This document shows, piece after piece, positions 1 to 6,470 of a stretch of DNA of 22,512 bases. The notes under the pieces are model-generated. The model made no database searches. It was not told the DNA's origin and saw nothing but the letters and a program-made list of their open reading frames with translations. The position numbers and the translations under genes were made by a program. How positions within the stretch are numbered: the first letter of the stretch is position 1; every line of letters begins with the position of its first letter. The stretch comes from JBALVO01 sp036961445 (GTDB lineage Bacteria; Pseudomonadota; Gammaproteobacteria; Pseudomonadales; Halieaceae), in contig JBALVO010000058.1 of the NCBI GenBank assembly GCA_036961445.1, positions 1-22,512 on the forward strand, written 5' to 3'.

Positions 1-278
1 TGTCAAAAAGTGACCTATATTGTCAGTTTGCGTCTCGTTAAGTCCTCCTATGACGCAGACTATCCATGATGCGCTCGTAAGAACAAGCACGGAGCAACGT
101 TAGCGCCGTTTCTCAAAATGCATTGCACAAAGACCACCAGGGGAAAAAATCACAGTAATTCATCGACATGGAAGGTTCGCAAGGCTATGACGGGTTGAAC
201 TTGATGGTTATACTGAACAGCATAACAACGACTCCTTTGTAACGACTTGACGGAGCCTGCAGCAGGGACACAGCGCAG
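1..278. other. Gene-free leader upstream of pilB
   Basis: I see no convincing coding region here. Three TGTC/TGAC-like words lie at 10-base spacing (TGTCA at 1-5, TGACC at 11-15, TGTCA at 21-25). A sigma-54-like element on the minus strand lies at 93-108. A good -10-like hexamer (TATACT, 209-214) is on the plus strand but has no matching -35 at 16-18 bases. On the minus strand a perfect AGGAGG (44-49) has no start codon at usable distance. In Pseudomonas the pilin gene pilA is divergent from pilBCD, so this may be the shared intergenic region; that is inference, since the left neighbour is outside the window. Confidence 0.5.
93..108 (-). promoter_or_regulatory. Possible sigma-54 (-24/-12) promoter, facing left
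   Basis: Read on the minus strand the sequence is CGGCGCTAACGTTGCT. It keeps the invariant GG and GC at the correct distance and an intact TTGCT -12 box, compared with the consensus TGGCACG-N4-TTGCW (9 of 12 defined positions). It would start transcription near position 81 towards the left edge. In pseudomonads PilR and RpoN drive pilA, which is divergent from pilB, so the location fits. A match this good could also arise by chance in a region this size, and no clear activator sites were identified. Confidence 0.33.
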
Positions 279-2000
279 ATGAATGATAAAGCCATTGGGC
301 AACTTAGCGGACTAGCCGGGCGACTCGTGACTGAAGGGTTGATCTCTGCCCAGGACGCAGGGCAAGCCCAGAAAGATGCATCGATGGAACGCATGCATTT
401 CGTCCAGTACATCGTTGCACAAAAGAAAGTTGATGGCCAACATATCGCGGAAGTCGCTTCCCTTGAATTCGGTGTTCCTCTATTTGATATCAAGGCGTTT
501 AATACAGCAGCCCTACCAGAAGGATTGGTAGAAGCCGACCTGGTCACCAAGCATCACGCCCTACCCCTTTTTCGCAGAGGGAATCGCTTATTCATCGCGG
601 TCTCCGACCCTACCAACCTGGCGGCGCTGGACGAAATAAAGTTTCATACCGGCATTAACACTGACGCAGTGCTGGTTGAAGAACAGGCGCTGAACAAAAT
701 CATCACCGATTGGGCCGAGGCGCAGGACTCACTGGGGGAAGGACTGGATGACCTTGACTCCACTGACCTGGACGGTATCGACATATCCGCCGTACAGGAA
801 GGCGGCGAAGGAGATGACAGCCAGGATGCCATCGATGAAACGCCCATTGTTCGCTTCGTGAACAAGGTTTTGATCGACGCCATCAAACAGGGCGCATCCG
901 ACATTCACTTCGAGCCCTACGAAAAAACCTACCGGGTGCGTTTTCGCACCGATGGTGTCCTGCAGGAAGTAGTCAAACCACCCAGAAACCTTGCTCCACG
1001 ACTGGCCGCTCGCCTCAAGGTCATGTCCCAAATGGACATCTCGGAACGCCGCATGCCCCAGGACGGGCGTATCCAGATGAAGCTGTCGCGCAACCGGGCC
1101 ATCGATTTCCGGGTTAACTCCCTGCCAACCCTGTTCGGTGAGAAGATCGTACTGCGGATACTCGATCCAACCAGTGCCCAGATGGGTATCGACGCCCTGG
1201 GCTACGAGCTGGATCAAAAAGAGATGTACCTTAAGACTCTGAACCAGCCCCAGGGCATGATCCTGGTAACCGGGCCCACCGGCTCAGGTAAAACCGTATC
1301 GCTGTATACCGGTCTAAACATTCTTAATACGGCAGAACGAAATATTTCCACCGCCGAAGATCCGGTGGAAATCAACCTCGAGGGTGTTAACCAGGTTCAT
1401 GTAAACCCCAAAGTGGGGCTGAATTTCGCTGAGGCCCTGCGCTCCTTCCTGCGCCAGGATCCAGACATCATCATGGTGGGAGAGATTCGCGACCTGGAAA
1501 CGGCGGAAATAGCGATTAAAGCTGCCCAGACCGGTCACCTGGTTTTATCCACGCTGCACACCAACAGCGCGGCAGAGACCATCACCCGTCTACTCAATAT
1601 GGGTGTTCCCGCTTTTAACGTGGCTAGCTCTGTCGACCTGATCATCGCCCAGCGGCTGGCCAGGCGACTGTGCAAAGAATGCAGCGTCCCGGCAGATGAC
1701 ATTCCTCATGGTACCCTTATTGAGGAGGGGTTTACTGAAGACCAACTCAATAGCGCGACGATTATGAAACCCGTCGGCTGTGATCTATGCAATAAGGGCT
1801 ACAAAGGTCGCGTAGGTATTTACGAAGTGGTGAGGATAACCCCGACAATTGCCATGCTAATCATGGAAGAAGGTAACTCACTGCAGATTAAAGAACAGGC
1901 CAAGGCCGAAGGGTTCAATGACCTCAGACAAGCAGCCCTACTCAAGGTTGCGCAGGGGATGACCAGTCTGGAAGAAGCGAACCGAATCACGGTAGACTAA
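279..2000 (+). CDS. pilB: Type IV pilus assembly (extension) ATPase PilB
   Basis: PilB is the hexameric cytoplasmic ATPase that powers pilin polymerisation at the inner-membrane base of the type IV pilus. The protein is 573 aa, the usual family length. The N-terminal ~150 residues match the MshEN/GspE-N type region, followed by an acidic linker (~150-185) and the secretion-ATPase core. Walker A GPTGSGKT is at 332-339, the Walker B region DPDIIMVGEIRD at 394-405 and the His box HLVLSTLHTN at 420-429. The zinc site is formed by C465, C468, C501 and C504. The tetracysteine and the tight linkage to pilC and pilD favour PilB over a retraction ATPase (PilT) or GspE. The ATG at 279 has an AGGG about 11 bases upstream and gives the expected N-terminus. 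It is the first gene of a pilB-pilC-pilD-coaE transcription unit. Confidence 0.96.
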   Translation: MNDKAIGQLSGLAGRLVTEGLISAQDAGQAQKDASMERMHFVQYIVAQKKVDGQHIAEVASLEFGVPLFDIKAFNTAALPEGLVEADLVTKHHALPLFRRGNRLFIAVSDPTNLAALDEIKFHTGINTDAVLVEEQALNKIITDWAEAQDSLGEGLDDLDSTDLDGIDISAVQEGGEGDDSQDAIDETPIVRFVNKVLIDAIKQGASDIHFEPYEKTYRVRFRTDGVLQEVVKPPRNLAPRLAARLKVMSQMDISERRMPQDGRIQMKLSRNRAIDFRVNSLPTLFGEKIVLRILDPTSAQMGIDALGYELDQKEMYLKTLNQPQGMILVTGPTGSGKTVSLYTGLNILNTAERNISTAEDPVEINLEGVNQVHVNPKVGLNFAEALRSFLRQDPDIIMVGEIRDLETAEIAIKAAQTGHLVLSTLHTNSAAETITRLLNMGVPAFNVASSVDLIIAQRLARRLCKECSVPADDIPHGTLIEEGFTEDQLNSATIMKPVGCDLCNKGYKGRVGIYEVVRITPTIAMLIMEEGNSLQIKEQAKAEGFNDLRQAALLKVAQGMTSLEEANRITVD

Positions 2001-2039
2001 GCTCTACCACAATAACCGGGGACAGGGGCGGATAGGATT

Positions 2040-3260
2040 ATGGCAACGGCGACAAGAAGCGATATTTTTACCTGGAGCGGTGTAGATAAGACTGGACGCT
2101 CAACCAAAGGGGAAATTCAGGCGGCCAGTCAGGCTATGGCCAAGGCGCAATTGCGCAGGCAGGGCATAAAAACCAGGAACGTTCGAAAGAAATCCAAACC
2201 ACTTTTTGGTATGGGCCAGGGAAAACCCATTAAGGCCGCCGATATCGCCATATTTACCCGACAATTGGCAACCATGCTAAAAGCTGGAGTACCACTCGTA
2301 CAAAGCTTTGAAATTGTGGCCGACGGTGTCGAAAAGCCAAAAATGCGTGAATTGGTCACCACCATCAAGAATGATGTTGCCTCAGGCAGCGGCCTCGCTC
2401 CTTCGTTAGCCAAACACCCCCGACACTTCGATGACCTGTTCTGCAGTCTGGTGGGTTCCGGTGAGGACTCAGGAACCCTTGAGGTCATGCTCGACCGCGT
2501 CGCCACCTACAAAGAAAAGACCGAGCAGCTAAAAGCGAAGATAAAGAAGGCCATGACCTACCCGACCGCGGTGGTCGTAGTTGCATTAGTCGTGTGCGCC
2601 ATCCTCTTGATAAAGGTAGTGCCGGTGTTTGCGGAAACCTTCAGAAATTTTGGCTCAGACCTGCCGGCTTTCACTTTATTCGTAATGGACATCTCCGACT
2701 TTGTTCAATCCTGGTGGTTCATTATCCTGCTTGGCATTATTGCGACAGTTATTGGCGCTCGCGAGCTTAAACTGCGATCAGTGCGATTTTCGGAATTCCT
2801 GGATAAAGCTGCATTGAAGACCCCTGTTGTCGGCACCATCGTACACGATGCGGTGATTGCACGATTTTCTCGTACCCTGTCTACAACCTTCGCAGCAGGT
2901 GTGCCCCTGGTGGACGCCCTTAACTCTACTGCTGGAGCAGCGGGCAACTCAGTTTATGCCAAGGCCATTCGCCAGATTCGGGACGATGTAACCACGGGTA
3001 CTACCCTTTACTCATCCATCAAAGCCACCGGCCTATTCCCCAACATGTTGCTGCAAATGGTATCTATTGGCGAGGAATCCGGCGCGCTGGACGACATGTT
3101 GGACAAAGTCGCCACTCACTACGAAGAAGCGGTCGACAACGCCGTAGACAGCCTCAGCTCGCTGATGGAGCCGTTAATCATGTCCATCCTTGGCGTGCTG
3201 GTGGGCGGCCTGATGATCGCCATGTACCTGCCCATCTTCATGCTCGGGTCGGTTATCTAG
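2040..3260 (+). CDS. pilC: Type IV pilus inner-membrane platform protein PilC
   Basis: PilC is the polytopic inner-membrane protein that couples PilB/PilT ATPases to pilin insertion and removal. The protein is 406 aa, the normal length. The N-terminus (FTWSGVDKTGR, 10-20) is typical of the family. Two tandem GspF/T2SSF domains cover about 71-193 and 274-396, each with a GE-S-G motif (GSGEDSGTL 139-147 and SIGEESGAL 342-350). Membrane segments lie near 176-196, 224-241 and 377-400. It begins 39 bases after pilB. The ribosome site is not canonical: AGGA lies very close to the ATG and G-rich runs lie further upstream, but family length and N-terminal sequence support this start. A GspF of a type II secretion system is the alternative, made unlikely by pilB and pilD on either side. 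Confidence 0.96.
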   Translation: MATATRSDIFTWSGVDKTGRSTKGEIQAASQAMAKAQLRRQGIKTRNVRKKSKPLFGMGQGKPIKAADIAIFTRQLATMLKAGVPLVQSFEIVADGVEKPKMRELVTTIKNDVASGSGLAPSLAKHPRHFDDLFCSLVGSGEDSGTLEVMLDRVATYKEKTEQLKAKIKKAMTYPTAVVVVALVVCAILLIKVVPVFAETFRNFGSDLPAFTLFVMDISDFVQSWWFIILLGIIATVIGARELKLRSVRFSEFLDKAALKTPVVGTIVHDAVIARFSRTLSTTFAAGVPLVDALNSTAGAAGNSVYAKAIRQIRDDVTTGTTLYSSIKATGLFPNMLLQMVSIGEESGALDDMLDKVATHYEEAVDNAVDSLSSLMEPLIMSILGVLVGGLMIAMYLPIFMLGSVI

Positions 3261-3289
3261 AGACGTCCGACGCCTCAGGGACACCCGTA

Positions 3290-4156
3290 ATGCTGGAAAT
3301 TTTTACGCTCTACGGGTGGTTCCTGCCCGTTTGTCTGCTGTCGCTGGGTCTACTGGTGGGCAGCTTCCTCAATGTCGTCATCTACCGATTGCCGCTGATG
3401 ATGGAATCACGCTGGCGCAGGGATTGCTGTGAGCTACTGGAAGTAGAGTCAGGCAAACCCGAAGCGCCGCTCAACCTGGCCACCCCCAACTCCCATTGCC
3501 CGCACTGCAAAGCGGCCATCAAACCCTGGCAGAATATCCCCGTGCTGAGTTATTTGCTGCTACGCGGCAAATGTGGCAATTGCGGCACCGCTATTTCGCT
3601 GCGCTACCCGGTGATAGAGCTGATTACCGGGCTTATGACGCTCTGCCTCGGGTTCTATTTTGGCGCATCGGTCGCCCTGCTCGGCGCGATCTTTTTGACC
3701 TGGTCGTTAATCGCATTGACCATGATCGATATTGACCACCAGCTGTTGCCCGACGATATCACGCTGCCCCTGATGTGGCTGGGCCTGCTGTTCAATCTGG
3801 GCGGCACTTATGTCAGCCTGCAGGACGCTGTTATCGGCGCCATGGCGGGCTACCTTGTCCTGTGGAGCATTTACTGGCTGTTCAAACTGCTTACCGGTAA
3901 GGAAGGCATGGGCTATGGCGACTTCAAATTACTGGCTGCCCTGGGTGCCTGGCTGGGTTGGCAGGCCCTGCCGGTGATAATCCTGCTGTCTTCGCTGGTA
4001 GGTGCCGTGGTTGGTATTGCGCTGATGATTATCAAGCGCCGCGGCAAGGAAATACCGATTCCCTTCGGGCCTTACCTGGCCATGGCCGGCTGGATCGCGC
4101 TGTTGTGGGGTGACGCCATTATGTCGCGCTACCTGGGCGCCACTGGAATACACTGA
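3290..4156 (+). CDS. pilD: Prepilin leader peptidase / N-methyltransferase PilD
   Basis: This inner-membrane aspartyl protease cleaves the short positively charged leader of type IV prepilins and pseudopilins, then N-methylates the new first residue. The protein is 288 aa. The N-terminal cytoplasmic methyltransferase domain carries the zinc tetracysteine C70, C73, C95 and C98. The catalytic aspartates are in IDIDHQLLPD (D147, possibly with D149) and GMGYGDFK (D211), at the positions expected from Pseudomonas PilD with a two-residue offset. Multiple hydrophobic helices cover about 105-250. It starts 29 bases after pilC with AGGGA upstream of the ATG. Its stop is one base before the coaE start (TGA T ATG), so coaE is probably translationally coupled. 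The same enzyme may also serve a type II secretion system elsewhere in the genome. Confidence 0.96.
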   Translation: MLEIFTLYGWFLPVCLLSLGLLVGSFLNVVIYRLPLMMESRWRRDCCELLEVESGKPEAPLNLATPNSHCPHCKAAIKPWQNIPVLSYLLLRGKCGNCGTAISLRYPVIELITGLMTLCLGFYFGASVALLGAIFLTWSLIALTMIDIDHQLLPDDITLPLMWLGLLFNLGGTYVSLQDAVIGAMAGYLVLWSIYWLFKLLTGKEGMGYGDFKLLAALGAWLGWQALPVIILLSSLVGAVVGIALMIIKRRGKEIPIPFGPYLAMAGWIALLWGDAIMSRYLGATGIH

Positions 4157-4157
4157 T

Positions 4158-4763
4158 ATGGCCTTGATTGTGGGTATAACCGGCGGCATAGGCAGCGGCA
4201 AGTCGGCAGTAACGCAACGCTTTGAGTTGCTGGGAATCACCGTGGTAGACGCCGATCTGGCCGCCAGGGTCATCGTGGAACCAGGCACGCCAGCCCTGAC
4301 CGCGATAGCAGAACACTTTGGGGCTGACATCATACAGTCCGATGGGGCATTGGATAGAGCCGCCCTGCGCCGACGGGTTTTCGCACAGGACAGCGAGCGG
4401 CTGTGGCTGGAGCGATTGACCCATCCGCTGATCGGCCAGGAAATTCTGGACCAGATCACTGCCTCCAGTTCCCCCTATACCATTCTCAGCTCACCGCTAC
4501 TGCTGGAGACCAGCCAAAAGGCGCTGGCGGACTGCGTGGTGGTGGTAGACGTGCCACAAGAACTCCAACTGGCCCGCACCATGGCGCGGGACGATAACGA
4601 CGAAGCCCAGGTCAAACGCATCATGGCGGCGCAGATGCCGCGTGAAGAGCGCCTGGATCTAGCGGATATCGTGATCGATAATTCCCGCTCCCTGGCGGAG
4701 CTGGATGGTCTGGTAGAAGAATTACACAAGGAGTTCCTGCTCAGGGCTGAAGCCGCGCACTAA
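4158..4763 (+). CDS. coaE: Dephospho-CoA kinase CoaE
   Basis: CoaE catalyses the last step of coenzyme A synthesis, ATP-dependent phosphorylation of the 3'-hydroxyl of dephospho-CoA, in the cytoplasm. The chosen ATG gives 201 aa, close to the family norm, and the expected start MALIVGITGGIGSGKS. The Walker A P-loop is at 9-16, the substrate-side DAD motif at 31-33 and the RLTHPLI motif in the middle of the protein. The reading frame is open further upstream, to an ATG at 4110, but that would overlap pilD by 47 bases and add 16 residues unlike the family; I reject it. The position right after pilD is conserved in many gammaproteobacteria. The usual partners yacG or zapD do not follow; the gene converges on mutT with 8 bases between stops. 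Confidence 0.95.
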   Translation: MALIVGITGGIGSGKSAVTQRFELLGITVVDADLAARVIVEPGTPALTAIAEHFGADIIQSDGALDRAALRRRVFAQDSERLWLERLTHPLIGQEILDQITASSSPYTILSSPLLLETSQKALADCVVVVDVPQELQLARTMARDDNDEAQVKRIMAAQMPREERLDLADIVIDNSRSLAELDGLVEELHKEFLLRAEAAH

Positions 4764-4771
4764 GTTGCACA

Positions 4772-5170
4772 TCAGCTCAGCAGAAGTTTGGTCACAGCCT
4801 CCACAATAGGGACATTAGCCGCCGGAAACGGGTACTGCGCCAATTCCTGCGGTGTCACCCAGGCCAGCGGTTGCGCCTCCAGGCCTCGCGCCTCACCGGC
4901 GAAGTCCCACACAATATGAACATCCAGCAGCACGGCTTTGTCACCGTAGTCATGGGTAACTGCCAGCAAAGCGCTGGTGCGGCCGATGGTAATGCCCAGC
5001 TCTTCACGCAGTTCGCGGCCCAACGCCAGCTCAAGTGACTCACCGGCTTCTACCTTGCCCCCCGGAAACTCCCACAAACCACCCTGGTGAGCATCCCGGG
5101 CGCGACGGGTGATCAGAATATTGCGCTCGGGATCGAGGATAACGCCAACGGCCACATGCACGGCTTGCAT
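4772..5170 (-). CDS. mutT: 8-oxo-dGTP diphosphatase MutT (Nudix hydrolase)
   Basis: MutT hydrolyses 8-oxo-dGTP to the monophosphate and prevents A:T to C:G transversions. The protein is 132 aa, close to E. coli MutT. The Nudix box is complete and perfectly spaced: G38-x5-E44-x7-R52-E53-x2-E56-E57-x-G59-I60. The preceding GGLWEFPGGK region (30-39) is typical of MutT-like purine nucleotide enzymes. In many gammaproteobacteria the gene at this place is fused to a ThiE-like domain; here the Nudix domain stands alone. Its ATG follows the argJ stop without a gap (TGAATG), so translation is probably coupled to argJ. It is the last gene of the long minus-strand block. Confidence 0.92.
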   Translation of the reverse strand: MQAVHVAVGVILDPERNILITRRARDAHQGGLWEFPGGKVEAGESLELALGRELREELGITIGRTSALLAVTHDYGDKAVLLDVHIVWDFAGEARGLEAQPLAWVTPQELAQYPFPAANVPIVEAVTKLLLS

Positions 5171-6397
5171 TCAGGTACGGTATTCGGCGTTGATGCGCAC
5201 ATAGTCGTAGGAAAAATCGGTGGTCCAGACAGCCGCTTCGGCAGCACCGCGATTGAGCTCAATGCGGATAACAATTTCTTCTGGCGTCATGGCAGCCACG
5301 CCTTGCTCTTCGGTATAACTGGCGGCACGACAACCCTGCTCGGCGATGAGCACATCGTTCAAAAATACAGCAACCAGATCCACATCCAGATCCTGCACAC
5401 CCGCCCGACCTATCGCCGCTAACAAACGGCCCCAGTTGGGATCGCTGGCAAACAGCGCTGTTTTGACCAGGGGCGAATGGGCGATGGTAAACGCCACGTC
5501 CAGGCATTCATCCTCGTCGCCGCCACCATTAACCTGCACTGTGACAAATTTGCTGGCACCTTCACCATCGCGCACCAGGCCCTGGGCCAGGGTGACGCAC
5601 ACTTCTTCCACTGCCGCATACAACGCCTGGTAAAGCGCAGATGTGACATCCTCCACCGGAGGATTACCCGCCACGCCGGTAGCGAGCAACAAACAGGCAT
5701 CGTTGGTTGAGGTGTCACCGTCGATGGTAATGCGGTTAAAGGAATTATCCACTACCTCGCCCAGCATTTTTTGCAGCAGCGCTGGCGCCACCGCGACATC
5801 CGTTGCGAGATAGGCCAGCATCGTCGCCATGTTGGGGCGCAGCATACCCGCCCCTTTGGCAATACCGGTCACCACATAGTCGCGACCCTCACAACTGAAG
5901 CGAACAGACAAACCTTTGGGACGCGTATCCGTGGTGAGAATACCTTCTGCAGCAGCGCCCCAACCATCGGCGGACAATGCCTGCACAACGGCCGGAATCG
6001 CGTCATGAATCAGGGCAACCGGTAGTGGCTCGCCGATAACACCAGTGGAAAAAGGCAGCACGCACTGCACCGGCACTGTCGTAGCCTCGGCCACCGCGGC
6101 GCTACAGGCCTTGGCCGCTTCGATACCAGCCTGCCCGGTTCCGGCATTGGCATTACCGGTATTGATCAGTAAATATCGCGGCGTGAAACCGCAGGCCTGC
6201 CAATGCTCCCTGGCTACAATAACCGGGGCAGCGCAGAATGCATTGCGGGTAAATACCGCCGCGCAGACGCTACCGGCGACCGCCTCTATCAGCACCAGGT
6301 CCTTACGACCAGGCGTCTTTATACCAGCGGCAACGGTACCCAGGCGCACGCCCGGAACAAGCTGCAATGCAGGCAGGATGTCTTCACCCACGGCCAT
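5171..6397 (-). CDS. argJ: Bifunctional glutamate N-acetyltransferase / ornithine acetyltransferase ArgJ
   Basis: ArgJ recycles the acetyl group from N-acetylornithine to glutamate in arginine biosynthesis; bifunctional forms also make N-acetylglutamate from acetyl-CoA. The protein is 408 aa. The self-cleavage site is in KGAGMLRPNMATML (181-194), with T192 as the nucleophile that becomes the N-terminus of the beta chain. The oxyanion-hole residues are in STGVIGE (117-123), and the C-terminus (NAEYRT) is typical of the family. I cannot tell from sequence alone whether it uses acetyl-CoA. The ATG at 6395-6397 has GGAG about 11 bases upstream. It lies 71 bases after secA and abuts mutT, the order found in pseudomonads. 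Confidence 0.95.
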   Translation of the reverse strand: MAVGEDILPALQLVPGVRLGTVAAGIKTPGRKDLVLIEAVAGSVCAAVFTRNAFCAAPVIVAREHWQACGFTPRYLLINTGNANAGTGQAGIEAAKACSAAVAEATTVPVQCVLPFSTGVIGEPLPVALIHDAIPAVVQALSADGWGAAAEGILTTDTRPKGLSVRFSCEGRDYVVTGIAKGAGMLRPNMATMLAYLATDVAVAPALLQKMLGEVVDNSFNRITIDGDTSTNDACLLLATGVAGNPPVEDVTSALYQALYAAVEEVCVTLAQGLVRDGEGASKFVTVQVNGGGDEDECLDVAFTIAHSPLVKTALFASDPNWGRLLAAIGRAGVQDLDVDLVAVFLNDVLIAEQGCRAASYTEEQGVAAMTPEEIVIRIELNRGAAEAAVWTTDFSYDYVRINAEYRT

Positions 6398-6443
6398 ATC
6401 GATGATGCTCCGCTGTATTAGCTGCAGCGATGTTAACTCGCCA

Positions 6444-6470
6444 AAGCGCTGTCAATTTACCGCAGCGCTT
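6444..6470 (-). terminator. Hairpin at the 3' end of secA (weak terminator candidate)
   Basis: An 8-base perfect inverted repeat, AAGCGCTG and CAGCGCTT, is separated by 11 bases. On the transcribed strand its first arm begins inside the secA stop codon, and the hairpin is followed by only three U residues in a row. It could attenuate read-through into argJ or protect the secA 3' end. It lacks the long U tract of a strong intrinsic terminator. Confidence 0.35.

Noticed and set aside
1..25. Three TGTC/TGAC words at 10-base spacing, possible activator sites
   Set aside because: Too short and degenerate, and they would lie downstream of the proposed leftward start, where PilR-type sites are not expected.
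38..67. Nine-codon ORF on the minus strand ending beside a perfect AGGAGG (44-49)
   Set aside because: It has no ribosome site of its own, and AGGAGG has no start codon at usable distance. Probably chance, though it would lie in the leader of any leftward transcript from the sigma-54-like element.
195..214. TTGAAC and TATACT as a sigma-70 promoter for pilB
   Set aside because: The spacer is 8 bases, far too short; TATACT has no -35 at proper distance.
4110..4157. Upstream extension of coaE to an ATG inside pilD
   Set aside because: It would add 16 residues unlike CoaE and overlap pilD by 47 bases; the ATG at 4158 gives the normal N-terminus.
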